From Bacteroidaceae bacterium (GTDB taxonomy: Bacteria; Bacteroidota; Bacteroidia; Bacteroidales; Bacteroidaceae): 64,000 nucleotides of DNA. Shown piece by piece: positions 35,808-44,453 of this stretch. The position numbers and the translations under genes are program-made. Each line of letters opens with the position of its first letter. The first letter of the stretch is position 1. The stretch is from assembly GCA_017468985.1 (NCBI GenBank), contig JAFUHF010000021.1, positions 114,902-178,901 on the forward strand. Reading direction: 5' to 3'. Under the pieces are notes generated by a model that saw nothing but the letters and a program-made list of their open reading frames with translations, had not been told where the DNA came from and made no database searches.

Positions 35808-36545
35808 ATGATTTCAAGGCAGATAAGGTTCCTGTTGCGCGCTGTCATGGTCATCGCTGGGTTGCTGCTCAGCGTACAATCATTGCGTGCAGAGAGGGAG
35901 CCGTCTGTTATCGTTTGGACGAGTGACACCCTTGTCACTGCCGCCACCGACAGCCTCATTTCCATTTCCGACTCCTTACAACTTTTGCAGCCCCTGAAAG
36001 ATGAACTCAAGAAAGCCCAAAAGCACTGGAAAAGCGAGCAGCAGTTTGTTCCCGATCCCAAACAAGCTTTGTGGCTTTCTCTGGTACTGCCAGGTGCCGG
36101 ACAAATCTACAACCGCAAATACTGGAAACTACCCATCATCTATGGCGGATTCATAGGATGTACCTACGCCTTGCTTTGGAATCAGCAGATGTATAAGGAC
36201 TATTCGCAAGCCTACATTGACATCATGGACGATGATCCCAATACGGCCAGCTACATGAAAATGCTGCCCATGGGTTACGACATCAGTGGAAGGGAAGAAC
36301 AGTTCAAGAACATCTTCAAACATAAAAAAGACTTCTACCGTCGCTATCGCGACCTCAGTATTTTCGCTTTCATGGGGGTCTATCTGATCTCTGTCATTGA
36401 TGCCTACGTTGATGCCCAACTCTCCACGTTCGACATCAGCAAGGACCTCTCACTCCACGTTGAACCTGCCGTGTTCCATCAGCAGCGCATCATGGGAGTT
36501 CGCCATAACCAAACCGTAGGGGTTCAATGCAGTTTTAATTTCTAA
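35808..36545 (+). CDS. DUF5683 membrane protein
   Basis: This 245-residue protein has an N-terminal signal/anchor (FLLRAVMVIAGLLLSV). The conserved DUF5683 block ALWLSLVLPGAGQIYNRKYWKLPIIYGG (positions about 85-115) is followed by a membrane segment. A further segment (LSIFAFMGVYLISVIDAYVDAQL) and a short beta-rich tail end the protein. The family is nearly always between parB and mltD in Bacteroidales, but its job is not known. It starts at the base after the parB stop. A link between the nucleoid-partition genes and the envelope is an attractive guess with no direct support. Confidence 0.85.
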   Translation: MISRQIRFLLRAVMVIAGLLLSVQSLRAEREPSVIVWTSDTLVTAATDSLISISDSLQLLQPLKDELKKAQKHWKSEQQFVPDPKQALWLSLVLPGAGQIYNRKYWKLPIIYGGFIGCTYALLWNQQMYKDYSQAYIDIMDDDPNTASYMKMLPMGYDISGREEQFKNIFKHKKDFYRRYRDLSIFAFMGVYLISVIDAYVDAQLSTFDISKDLSLHVEPAVFHQQRIMGVRHNQTVGVQCSFNF

Positions 36546-36560
36546 GCAATTCATTTTATC

Positions 36561-37841
36561 ATGACAAAAACCGTTCGTATCATCCTCGCATTTCTATTCG
36601 TAGGCCTTCTGCCTGTCTCAGCCCAAGAAGTCATTACCAACAACGATGATGAATTCGCTCTTCCCGAAGGAATGTTGGAAAACACTGACTCACTGATTCA
36701 GGCTTGGAACCTCAGTAAAATCTTCCAACTTGACTCTGCAGCGCAAGCCCAAAGTACAGGCCCTACCTTCGACAATGCCGTATATGCAGACAGGCTTAGC
36801 AGGATTCCCAACATCATGAAGATGACCTACAACGACGTAGTTCAGAAATACATTGACCAATATACGGGCAGATTGCGCCATTCCGTATCATACATGCTGG
36901 GTGTAGCCAATTTCTACATCCCCATTCTAGAAGAAGCATTGGCTTATCATCAGATACCTTTGGAACTAAAATTTCTGCCAGTCATCGAGTCAGCCTTCAA
37001 TCCTCGGGCTCGCAGCCGCGCCGGTGCCGTTGGCCTATGGCAGTTCATGCTCACAACGGGTAAACAGTATGGCCTTGAGGTCAACAGTCTGCTCGACGAG
37101 CGATGTGACCCCATCAAAGCCTCTTATGCTGCTGCTCACTATTTAAAGGATCTCTACGAATTGTTTGGAGACTGGACACTGGTCATTGCAGCCTACAACT
37201 GTGGCCCCAACAATATTACAAAAGCCATTCAGCGTGCAGGAGGTGAAACCGATTATTGGAAAATCTGTCCTTACCTTCCGCGCGAAACACAAGGATATGT
37301 TCCAGCCTTCATTGCTGCCAACTACATTATGAATTATTATAATGAGCACAACATAGAGCCCATGCATGCCAACATTCCCATTCGAACCGACACCCTCATT
37401 GTTGACCGTGATGTCAGAATGGACAAGATTGCTGAGGTGTGCAACATTGACCTCAACGAGTTGCGCATTCTCAATCCACAATACAACACCAATCTGATTC
37501 CCGGATACAAGACCAAGTGTACGCTGCGTATGCCGCAAAAGCAATTGTTGGCCTTCATCGATCTTCAAGACTCCATCTGCGTGGAAAAGGAAGTTGACCT
37601 CGCATCTGTCAACAATGCACTCAGTGCAGAAGCAACTGTTAAGAAGAACATTGCCAACAACCGCCGCACCACCTCACGCACCACTACCAAGAAAAGCGGA
37701 GGCACCACAGTCACCGTGCGCCGTGGCGACACGCTGGGAGCCATTGCAAAGCGTAACCACACCACCGTGGCCCGACTCAGAAGTCTGAACGGCATTAAAG
37801 GCAACAACATACAGGCCGGCAAGAAACTGAGAGTAAAATAA
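36561..37841 (+). CDS. mltD: MltD-like membrane-bound lytic murein transglycosylase
   Basis: This 426-residue protein has a signal peptide ending near VSAQ. The SLT domain spans about 125-260 with catalytic Glu143 in LPVIESAFNPRARSRAGAVGLWQFM, then AAYNCGPNNI. A degenerate LysM-like stretch (about 280-330) precedes a clear C-terminal LysM (VRRGDTLGAIAKRNHTTVARLRSLN, about 380-425). It cleaves peptidoglycan glycans to 1,6-anhydroMurNAc ends in the periplasm. It is fourth in the parA operon, 15 nt after the DUF5683 gene and 17 nt before spoT. Confidence 0.92.
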   Translation: MTKTVRIILAFLFVGLLPVSAQEVITNNDDEFALPEGMLENTDSLIQAWNLSKIFQLDSAAQAQSTGPTFDNAVYADRLSRIPNIMKMTYNDVVQKYIDQYTGRLRHSVSYMLGVANFYIPILEEALAYHQIPLELKFLPVIESAFNPRARSRAGAVGLWQFMLTTGKQYGLEVNSLLDERCDPIKASYAAAHYLKDLYELFGDWTLVIAAYNCGPNNITKAIQRAGGETDYWKICPYLPRETQGYVPAFIAANYIMNYYNEHNIEPMHANIPIRTDTLIVDRDVRMDKIAEVCNIDLNELRILNPQYNTNLIPGYKTKCTLRMPQKQLLAFIDLQDSICVEKEVDLASVNNALSAEATVKKNIANNRRTTSRTTTKKSGGTTVTVRRGDTLGAIAKRNHTTVARLRSLNGIKGNNIQAGKKLRVK

Positions 37842-37858
37842 ACGCATACGCAAACTAC

Positions 37859-40102
37859 ATGGAAGATCCTAAGCTACAGGAAGAACGCGAGGAGAAGCTT
37901 ATCTACGATGCTTTCAGGAAGTTACTGAACACCTACTTAGCGTCCAATCATCGCAAGAAGGTAGACATCATCACGCGCGCCTTCAATTTTGCCAAGCAGG
38001 CACATAAAGGAGTACGTCGTCTTTCTGGAGAGCCATACATTCTTCATCCCATTGCTGTAGCTCAGATTGCCTGCGAAGAAATAGGCTTAGGTTCCACTTC
38101 CATCTGTGCCGCCTTGCTTCACGACGTTGAAGAAGATACGGACTATACTTACGAAGACATTCGCAACTTATTTGGCGAAAAAATTGCCAACATCGTAGAA
38201 GGACTCACCAAGATTTCCGGCGGCATATTTGGCGATCGAGCCTCCCTGCAGGCCGAAACGTTCAAGAAGCTGCTGCTCACAATGAGCGATGACATTCGTG
38301 TCATCTTAATCAAGATCTCCGACCGTCTGCACAATATGCGAACGCTGTCCAGCATGCGTGCCAGCAAGCAGTATAAGATTGCAGGTGAAACCCTCTACAT
38401 CTATGCCCCATTGGCAGCACGTTTGGGACTCAATAAGATCAAAAGCGAGCTCGAGAATCTGAGTTTTAAATATGAGCACCCCGATGACTTCAAGGCCATC
38501 ATGGATCAGTTGGCCTCTACGCAGGCCGAGCGTGACACAATCTTCCAAAACTTCACGCCCCCTATCCGCGCCGCACTCGACAAAATGCCCATCGACTATC
38601 AGATCGTTTCGCGCATCAAGCCCCCCTACTCCATCTGGAGCAAGATGCAGAACAAGCATGTCAGTTTTGAGGAAATTTTCGACATTCTGGCCATACGCAT
38701 CATTTTCACCCCTCACAACCCCGACGACGAAATCAACGATTGCTTCAACATCTACGTTGCTCTTACCCAAATTTACAAGTCACATCCCGACCGTTTTCGC
38801 GACTGGGTGAGTCATCCCAAGGCCAATGGGTATCAGGCGCTCCACGTTACGCTCATGTCGGGGGATGGTGAATGGATAGAAGTTCAGATTCGCTCCAACC
38901 GCATGGACGAAATTGACGAACAAGGTTTGGCTGCTCACTGGAAATACAAATCGAAGGATCAGCATGCTCAACCCGAAGACGACAAGATGGAAGGCTGGCT
39001 CCACACCATAAAGGAAATCCTCGATGATCCACAGCCCGACACATTGGACCTGCTTGACACCATCAAGCTTAACCTCTTTGCATCCGAGATCATCGTGTTT
39101 ACGCCCAAAGGTGAAATTAAATCCATGCCGGCGAATGCCACGGCCTTAGACTTTGCTTTCAGCATCCACTCCTTTCTCGGCACCCACTGCATCGGAGCCA
39201 AAGTCAACCATAAACTCGTACCGCTCATGCACCACTTAAAGGGTGGTGACCAAGTAGAGATACTGACCTCACGCAACCAGCAAGTGAAAGCCGAATGGCT
39301 GAAATATGTTACTACGGCCAAAGCCAAGAGCAAGATTCAAGCATGCCTGCGCAAGATGAATCGCGAAACAGTACAACAGGGTGAACAACAGTTGTCCCAA
39401 TTCCTCCAAAAGAAGGACTTGGAACTGAATGCCGATACTCTGAACAAACTCACGCAGTTTCACCGTTTCCGTAGCAAAGACGAATTACTCCTTGCCATTG
39501 GCGAAAAGAAACTGGAACTCACGGATGCTGATATTGACTATTTGCGTGGCAAACGTCATGGTAAAGGATGGCGCAAATTCATTCCCTTTATCAGCACGAA
39601 GGAAGAGGAGCCAAAAGTGCTGCAACCACTGTTTTCCATCCACGACATTGACCGCAAAAAAGTTTTTCCACTCACCGACAGCAACATCGAATATTGCGAA
39701 GTGGCTCACTGCTGCCATCCCATTCCTGGCGACGATGCTTTAGGCTACATTGACGAGGAAAACGAAAAGCTGCAGATCCATAAGCGCAACTGCCCACAGG
39801 CTATGAAATTGAAAAGCAACTTTGGAAACAATATCATCGCCGTAAATTGGGACGTCCATCAGCATTTGTTTGAAACCACCATCAACATCAGCGGCATTGA
39901 CGAAACGGGCATGCTCCTGAAAATTGCAGAATCGCTCTACGAACAAGAACACGTTGACGTAGTAGCTCTCAACATTGCCGGTCGCGATGGTATTTTTGAT
40001 GCTCAGCTTACCGTACGCGTCCACAGCACTGACGAAGTGCGCAACGTATGCCTTTCCCTCAAAAAAATTGATAAGGTACTCAAAGCCGTTCGCTTTGACT
40101 AA
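37859..40102 (+). CDS. spoT: RelA/SpoT bifunctional (p)ppGpp synthetase/hydrolase
   Basis: This 747-residue Rel protein is full length. The HD hydrolase domain is intact (His63 in YILHPIAVA and HD at 88-89 in LLHDVEEDT), as is the synthetase domain (KPPYSIWSKMQNK, FDILAIRIIF, DWVSHPKANGYQALH). A TGS domain (EIIVFTPKGEIKSMP), a helical/zinc-finger region (VAHCCHPIPGDDALG) and a C-terminal ACT domain follow. It makes and degrades the alarmone (p)ppGpp. It ends the parA operon and overlaps the convergent rsmD stop by 4 nt. Confidence 0.95.
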   Translation: MEDPKLQEEREEKLIYDAFRKLLNTYLASNHRKKVDIITRAFNFAKQAHKGVRRLSGEPYILHPIAVAQIACEEIGLGSTSICAALLHDVEEDTDYTYEDIRNLFGEKIANIVEGLTKISGGIFGDRASLQAETFKKLLLTMSDDIRVILIKISDRLHNMRTLSSMRASKQYKIAGETLYIYAPLAARLGLNKIKSELENLSFKYEHPDDFKAIMDQLASTQAERDTIFQNFTPPIRAALDKMPIDYQIVSRIKPPYSIWSKMQNKHVSFEEIFDILAIRIIFTPHNPDDEINDCFNIYVALTQIYKSHPDRFRDWVSHPKANGYQALHVTLMSGDGEWIEVQIRSNRMDEIDEQGLAAHWKYKSKDQHAQPEDDKMEGWLHTIKEILDDPQPDTLDLLDTIKLNLFASEIIVFTPKGEIKSMPANATALDFAFSIHSFLGTHCIGAKVNHKLVPLMHHLKGGDQVEILTSRNQQVKAEWLKYVTTAKAKSKIQACLRKMNRETVQQGEQQLSQFLQKKDLELNADTLNKLTQFHRFRSKDELLLAIGEKKLELTDADIDYLRGKRHGKGWRKFIPFISTKEEEPKVLQPLFSIHDIDRKKVFPLTDSNIEYCEVAHCCHPIPGDDALGYIDEENEKLQIHKRNCPQAMKLKSNFGNNIIAVNWDVHQHLFETTINISGIDETGMLLKIAESLYEQEHVDVVALNIAGRDGIFDAQLTVRVHSTDEVRNVCLSLKKIDKVLKAVRFD

Positions 40103-40644
40103 GATGTCTTTCCTTTCCTAAAGAACGTAAAATTCACACTTCCATAGACCCGATGCTCCACATAGTTGAGATGGTCGGAAAAGTCATATTCTCTGCCATG
40201 TTCAAGAACGAACAATCCATCATCCGAAAGGAGTTTGCTTCCTAAAACACGTTCGGGCAACGAGCCCAGTTCCCTCAAAGCATAGGGAGGATCGGCAAAG
40301 ACCACGGAAAATGGTTCCTCACTTTTTTCTATGTAGCGCAGGGCATCTAAGTGAAGCGGACGCCATGAAGCATTTCCCAACAAGTCTTGCACCTTACGAA
40401 TGAAGCCGTAATGCTTGAAATCTCGCTCTACTGAAACCACTCTTTCTGCTCCCCTTGACAAGAACTCTAACGAAATGCTCCCCGTTCCGGCAAAAAGATC
40501 CAACACATGAAGTCCCTCAAAGTCTACGTAACTGCGCAGCACATTAAACAGATTCTCCTTTGCAAAATCCGTAGTTGGACGTGCATTGAAACTCGATGGC
40601 ACATCAAAATGCCTTCCCTTGTATTTTCCTGTAATGGCTCTCAT
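40099..40644 (-). CDS. rsmD: RsmD, 16S rRNA (guanine966-N2)-methyltransferase
   Basis: The protein has 181 residues from the ATG at 40644, chosen because AAGGAG lies 8 nt upstream and MRAITGKYKGR is the usual N-terminus. Nine extra codons upstream would overlap the preceding gene. The SAM-binding motif is VLDLFAGTGSISLEFLSRGA, and VVFADPPYAL carries the DPPY catalytic motif. It methylates G966 of 16S rRNA in the 30S subunit. It follows the DUF3822 gene by 16 nt, a typical Bacteroidales pairing, and converges on spoT with a 4-nt overlap. Confidence 0.94.
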   Translation of the reverse strand: MRAITGKYKGRHFDVPSSFNARPTTDFAKENLFNVLRSYVDFEGLHVLDLFAGTGSISLEFLSRGAERVVSVERDFKHYGFIRKVQDLLGNASWRPLHLDALRYIEKSEEPFSVVFADPPYALRELGSLPERVLGSKLLSDDGLFVLEHGREYDFSDHLNYVEHRVYGSVNFTFFRKGKTS

Positions 40645-40660
40645 TGTTACGTCTCCTTCA

Positions 40661-41482
40661 TCAGTATGCACGCAACAGCAACGTTATCATATCGTAAGGC
40701 AGATCCTTTTGCAATGCTGCCACATTTGCATTAAATTCTTCTTCTGCCTTCAGTAATTCTACATTGGGCAGGTATGGGCTCAACTCTCCATGCAACTGTT
40801 CAGCCAAAGGCGAACGGCCACAAATATACAAGCAGTCTTTCTCAGGAAGAAAACCACATAACTGCGCCATTCGAAGGGTATAGTATGCTGCATCCTGAGT
40901 ATGATGAAGCCGAAATGAGTTGTATTGCTTGATTTTTCCGTTTCTCAACAGACAAACACTCATGCGCCTTTCCATAATGCTCACAAACAAGCGTCCTTCT
41001 GAGCTGGAGATAGGCGAGCAGGAAGCAAAATGAAGCAACTGAGGGGTTTCCGAACTTTGAAAAAGCAAATTGGGGAAGGTTTCCTCTATCGTGTGACAAA
41101 CGTCCTTATCTACGGAGAAAAGCAACACCGACTCCTGATGAGAAAGCGTGTCATAAAACACGCGGCGGCGCTTGCGCTGCTCCGGAAGGTTGAAAAAATA
41201 GATTTCTTCTGCCATCTCTTCATCAAAATCGCTGAGCGGCACAAGGGTTACAGGACCTTCTACCAATACACGCACAAAACTAAAATCGCCATGTGTCAAA
41301 GACATCTTTTGTAAGGCCTCGTGCATATTGGCATTCAGAGAAATGTCGGGCTTCACCATATAGTTGGAATAGTTCAGTGTTTGCGGCCGCAAGTGGTCGT
41401 AACGCGCAAAGATGAATTCCAACTGACTGATCCGAATGTAGAGCGTATCGCTGCTTTCAAGTTTCATAACGCTGTCACTCAT
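40661..41482 (-). CDS. DUF3822 family protein
   Basis: The protein has 273 residues from the ATG at 41482. A longer in-frame TTG start at 41506 would lie inside the promoter box and is rejected. It looks like DUF3822: an actin-like or two-lobed fold with GRLFVSIMERRMSVCLLRNGKIKQYNSF near the middle and DCLYICGRSP towards the end. Members always appear just upstream of rsmD in Bacteroidales, but no activity is known to me. It has no signal peptide, so it is cytoplasmic. Confidence 0.85.
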   Translation of the reverse strand: MSDSVMKLESSDTLYIRISQLEFIFARYDHLRPQTLNYSNYMVKPDISLNANMHEALQKMSLTHGDFSFVRVLVEGPVTLVPLSDFDEEMAEEIYFFNLPEQRKRRRVFYDTLSHQESVLLFSVDKDVCHTIEETFPNLLFQSSETPQLLHFASCSPISSSEGRLFVSIMERRMSVCLLRNGKIKQYNSFRLHHTQDAAYYTLRMAQLCGFLPEKDCLYICGRSPLAEQLHGELSPYLPNVELLKAEEEFNANVAALQKDLPYDMITLLLRAY

Positions 41483-41493
41483 AATGTGGCCCA

Positions 41494-41501
41494 CAAAGTT
41501 A
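41494..41501 (-). promoter_or_regulatory. -7 box of DUF3822-rsmD
   Basis: The minus strand reads TAACTTTG, 12 nt before the ATG at 41482, so the leader is only a few bases long. Confidence 0.55.
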
Positions 41502-41555
41502 AGCAAAAATTAGCACACACCACACACCATCAAGCCACAAACAACCAAAACTTTG

Positions 41556-41563
41556 TAACTTTG
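41556..41563 (+). promoter_or_regulatory. -7 box of the RecD2-like helicase gene (near-leaderless)
   Basis: TAACTTTG ends 4 nt before the ATG at 41568. Transcription should begin at or very near the start codon. Confidence 0.55.
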
Positions 41564-41567
41564 CAGC

Positions 41568-43016
41568 ATGATTCAGGATGCATTCTTCAGAGTATTGGAA
41601 AGCGAATTTCCATTCCCTTTCACCAACGACCAGCACACAGCGGCCGCAGAACTCTCTGCTTTCATCATGAAGCCCGACGCACGTGCCGCCTTCATCCTTC
41701 AGGGATATGCAGGAACAGGAAAAACCACATTGGTCAGTGCTCTGGTTAGGGTCATGCTCAAACTAAAACGCAATGTCATACTTATGGCGCCCACGGGACG
41801 CGCTGCCAAAGTTTTCTCTAATCATGCCAGCCATCCTGCATACACCATCCACAAGGTAATCTATAGGCAAAAGAGCAAAAACGACATCAATGCAGGCTTC
41901 ACGCTCGACTACAACAAACATCGCAACACTCTGTTTCTCGTTGACGAAGCCTCCATGATAGCCAATGAAGGGGCATCACAGTCCCTATTTGGCAGCGGAC
42001 GCCTGATGGACGATCTGCTTGAATACGTATACAGCGGTCAAGGCTGCAGAATCATGCTTGTAGGCGATACGGCACAGCTGCCACCCGTTGGCGAAGTGGA
42101 AAGTCCAGCCCTCAGCAAAGCCATGCTGGAACAGTGGAGGCTGAACGTCACCCTGACAAGCTTGAAGGAAGTAATGCGTCAGGCACAACAGAGTGGCATT
42201 CTCTCCAACGCTACCCAACTGCGCCACATGATTGCAGAAAACCACACCATCACGGCTCCAACAGTGAAGGTGGAAGGATTTCCTGACCTTCGGATCACCA
42301 AGGGGAACAATCTGATCGATGCTTTGGAAAGCAGCTACGACCACGTAGGATTAGATGAAACCATTGTCATCACGCGGTCCAATAAACGCGCCATCCTATA
42401 TAATAATGGTATACGTGCCAGCATCTTTGGCAGAGAGGAAGGCATGACGCGTGGTGATATAGTAATGATTGCACGCAACAACTATTACTGGACGGAAAAA
42501 CTGGCCGCATCACTACCTGAAGGAGAGCAACTTCCGATGGACTTCATTGCCAACGGCGACATTGCCGTAGTGCGCCACATCAGTCGGCATCAGGAACTCT
42601 ACGGGCTTCACTTTGCCGATGTAACCCTCTCCTTCCCCGACTACAACGATCTGGAAATGGATGTTCGCGTCATTCTTGATGCCTTGCAGTCAGAATCTCC
42701 GTCACTTTCTGAAAAGCTCAGCAATCAGCTCTTCCAAGGTGTAATGGAAGACTATGCCGAATACCCCACCTACAAAAAACGCATGGAAAAGCTACGCGAG
42801 GACCCTAACTACAACGCCATACAGCTGAAATATGCCTATGCCGTAACGTGCCATAAGGCCCAAGGAGGTCAGTGGCAACACGTATTCATTGATCAGGGAT
42901 GGATTCCTGACGAAAGCGTCGACACCTCATACTACCGTTGGCTCTATACAGCTTTCACACGCGCCACAGAGCAACTAGATCTCATCAACTGGCCGGACAA
43001 ACAAGTCGAACAATAG
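41568..43016 (+). CDS. RecD2-like / UvrD_C ATP-dependent helicase
   Basis: This 482-residue SF1B helicase lacks the long N-terminal domain of RecD2. Motif I is GYAGTGKTT (46-54), motif Ia is ILMAPTGRAAKVF, Walker B is LFLVDEASMI, motif III is RIMLVGDTAQLPPVGEVESPA, and the C-terminal motif YAYAVTCHKAQGGQW with YTAFTRATEQL is motif V/VI. It should move 5'-3' on single-stranded DNA. The role is inferred to be replication-fork or repair related. It is divergent from DUF3822-rsmD. Similar short RecD-like proteins are common in Bacteroidales. Confidence 0.88.
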   Translation: MIQDAFFRVLESEFPFPFTNDQHTAAAELSAFIMKPDARAAFILQGYAGTGKTTLVSALVRVMLKLKRNVILMAPTGRAAKVFSNHASHPAYTIHKVIYRQKSKNDINAGFTLDYNKHRNTLFLVDEASMIANEGASQSLFGSGRLMDDLLEYVYSGQGCRIMLVGDTAQLPPVGEVESPALSKAMLEQWRLNVTLTSLKEVMRQAQQSGILSNATQLRHMIAENHTITAPTVKVEGFPDLRITKGNNLIDALESSYDHVGLDETIVITRSNKRAILYNNGIRASIFGREEGMTRGDIVMIARNNYYWTEKLAASLPEGEQLPMDFIANGDIAVVRHISRHQELYGLHFADVTLSFPDYNDLEMDVRVILDALQSESPSLSEKLSNQLFQGVMEDYAEYPTYKKRMEKLREDPNYNAIQLKYAYAVTCHKAQGGQWQHVFIDQGWIPDESVDTSYYRWLYTAFTRATEQLDLINWPDKQVEQ

Positions 43017-43068
43017 TCCACCATCGAAAAACCCTATGGCCTTTATCTCACCATAACACTATTATTTG

Positions 43069-43076
43069 TATTTTTG
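43069..43076 (+). promoter_or_regulatory. -7 box of the small membrane protein gene
   Basis: TATTTTTG is a consensus box. It overlaps a longer in-frame start and supports the ATG at 43102 instead. Confidence 0.5.
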
Positions 43077-43101
43077 CAACACTATAAAACGTTCAGTCCT
43101 C

Positions 43102-43503
43102 ATGAAGAAATATATGGGACGCGGCGAGTTGATCTTTGCAGCCGCATTAGCTTACTTTCTGACATGGACCAATGCGCTCAATCTGGAGACTTTTGGCCTG
43201 CGTGAATTGGGATTCCTCATCTGGGCCCTGGCTTTCAACTATGTCATCGTCATTGCACTCCTTTGGGTTGCCACGCGCTTCACGAAGAAGCCCATCTTCG
43301 GACAGGTAAAAGCATACTATTATCCTTTTCGCCAGATGCTCATCGCCAGCTTGATCATCGTAGCCGTTTTTGCACTGATCAACTACATTTCCGGACCTCA
43401 CCTACTCACCACACAGCGCATTGTTACCTACATTGTGGGCTATATCCTTGGGGTTGCAGCCATCATGACCACATTCTATTTGCTTACCAAACGAAAAGAG
43501 TAA
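43102..43503 (+). CDS. small integral membrane protein, function unknown
   Basis: This 133-residue protein has four predicted membrane segments: about 9-27, 36-57, 75-96 and 104-125. Short basic loops and a cytoplasmic KRKE tail connect and end them. I do not recognise the family. Its own promoter lies inside the 85-nt gap after the helicase gene. No charged residues are buried in the segments, so a scaffold or membrane-stress role is as likely as transport. Degraded Bro-N DNA follows. Confidence 0.7.
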   Translation: MKKYMGRGELIFAAALAYFLTWTNALNLETFGLRELGFLIWALAFNYVIVIALLWVATRFTKKPIFGQVKAYYYPFRQMLIASLIIVAVFALINYISGPHLLTTQRIVTYIVGYILGVAAIMTTFYLLTKRKE

Positions 43504-43609
43504 AATATATTTAAAAGTCAACGCTTCCTTATGTCGTTTTATGTCCAATACACTCATGTTCTGTTTACATGATTGTGTTATATTGGTGTTACTATTCTTC
43601 TGGAAGTGG

Positions 43610-44445
43610 TCATGCTTCAGCATCCTTTCGTTCGATTGGTTTGATATAGTCAGAGGCACATTCGGATGATATTACAGGCCGACCAAGTTGACGCTCCAAG
43701 TCATCGCGAGTGTTCTTCGCAATCTGGCCTCAAGCTTGTGCTGCCTGCCGACTCTCCTTCATACCTTGCGTCTAACGCCGGCGAGCTATTTCCATTGTTG
43801 CAACTTCTGCAAGAGTATTAAGTGCCAGTTCGACATTAGTCATGTATCATGCAGAGTCTCTTTCGTCAGTCCCTTGTGTCGTTTGTACTCACCCGTAGTC
43901 ATACCACTCCATGCCTTGGTAAGGATATTGGTAAGAAAGGAAAAGTCCTTCGGCTCATGGTGCCACTCGTCTGTCAACTCCTTACGCATTTCAATGGAAC
44001 GCATTCGCTCGTTTTATCCAAAGGTTGTTGTAGCCCTGACAACGGTAGTCCTCAACTGCCATCTGGAAGGTCAATTCTGGGTCTATCATCTGGTCAATGA
44101 GCTGAGTACCAACTTCTTCCAACCACTTTTTACGGGTTCTGCCTTTTTATATGGAAGACTGTATACACGAAAACACCTTCAAGGTCTGCGGCTTGGGTTC
44201 TACGTCTTTTGCCGTCAGGAGCCAGCATTTCAACAGGGGGACAAATTGTCCCACTTGGATTTCAATTCTGGATCACGTCTAAGCATCTTCTTTATGTCAT
44301 CACGTGGATTCACAGAATCTGTTAAGACCTGCACTATATCCGTTATAGAAAAATAGTACTTCTCCTGCTCTGCATCCCATACGATGCGGACTTTTTCCCT
44401 CAAAGAGTTGTATGGCGAATTTAGTGTTTACAATGCTCACTCTCA
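43610..44445 (-). pseudogene. decayed Bro-N / DinD-like antirepressor-type gene
   Basis: The minus strand holds recognisable pieces in different frames. In order they are NTKFAIQLFEG, then VRIVWDAEQEKYYFSITDIVQVL, then VEMLAPDGKRRRTQAADLEGVF, then WLEEVGTQLIDQMIDPELTF, then MTNVELALNTLAEVATMEIARR, then RDDLERQLGRPVISSECAS and DYIKPIERKDAEA before a stop at 43610. They match the Bro-N domain protein with a DNA-damage-inducible D-like C-terminus that is common in Bacteroidetes. I count at least five frameshifts or stops, including one near a run of C bases at 44235-44240. It lies 10 nt from the end of alaS. It is a clear pseudogene and perhaps the trace of a lost mobile element. Confidence 0.85.
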
Positions 44446-44453
44446 ACTCAGAA

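Noticed and set aside
43688-44356. A 222-codon plus-strand frame
   Set aside because: It is antisense to the decayed Bro-N gene, which explains the sequence better.
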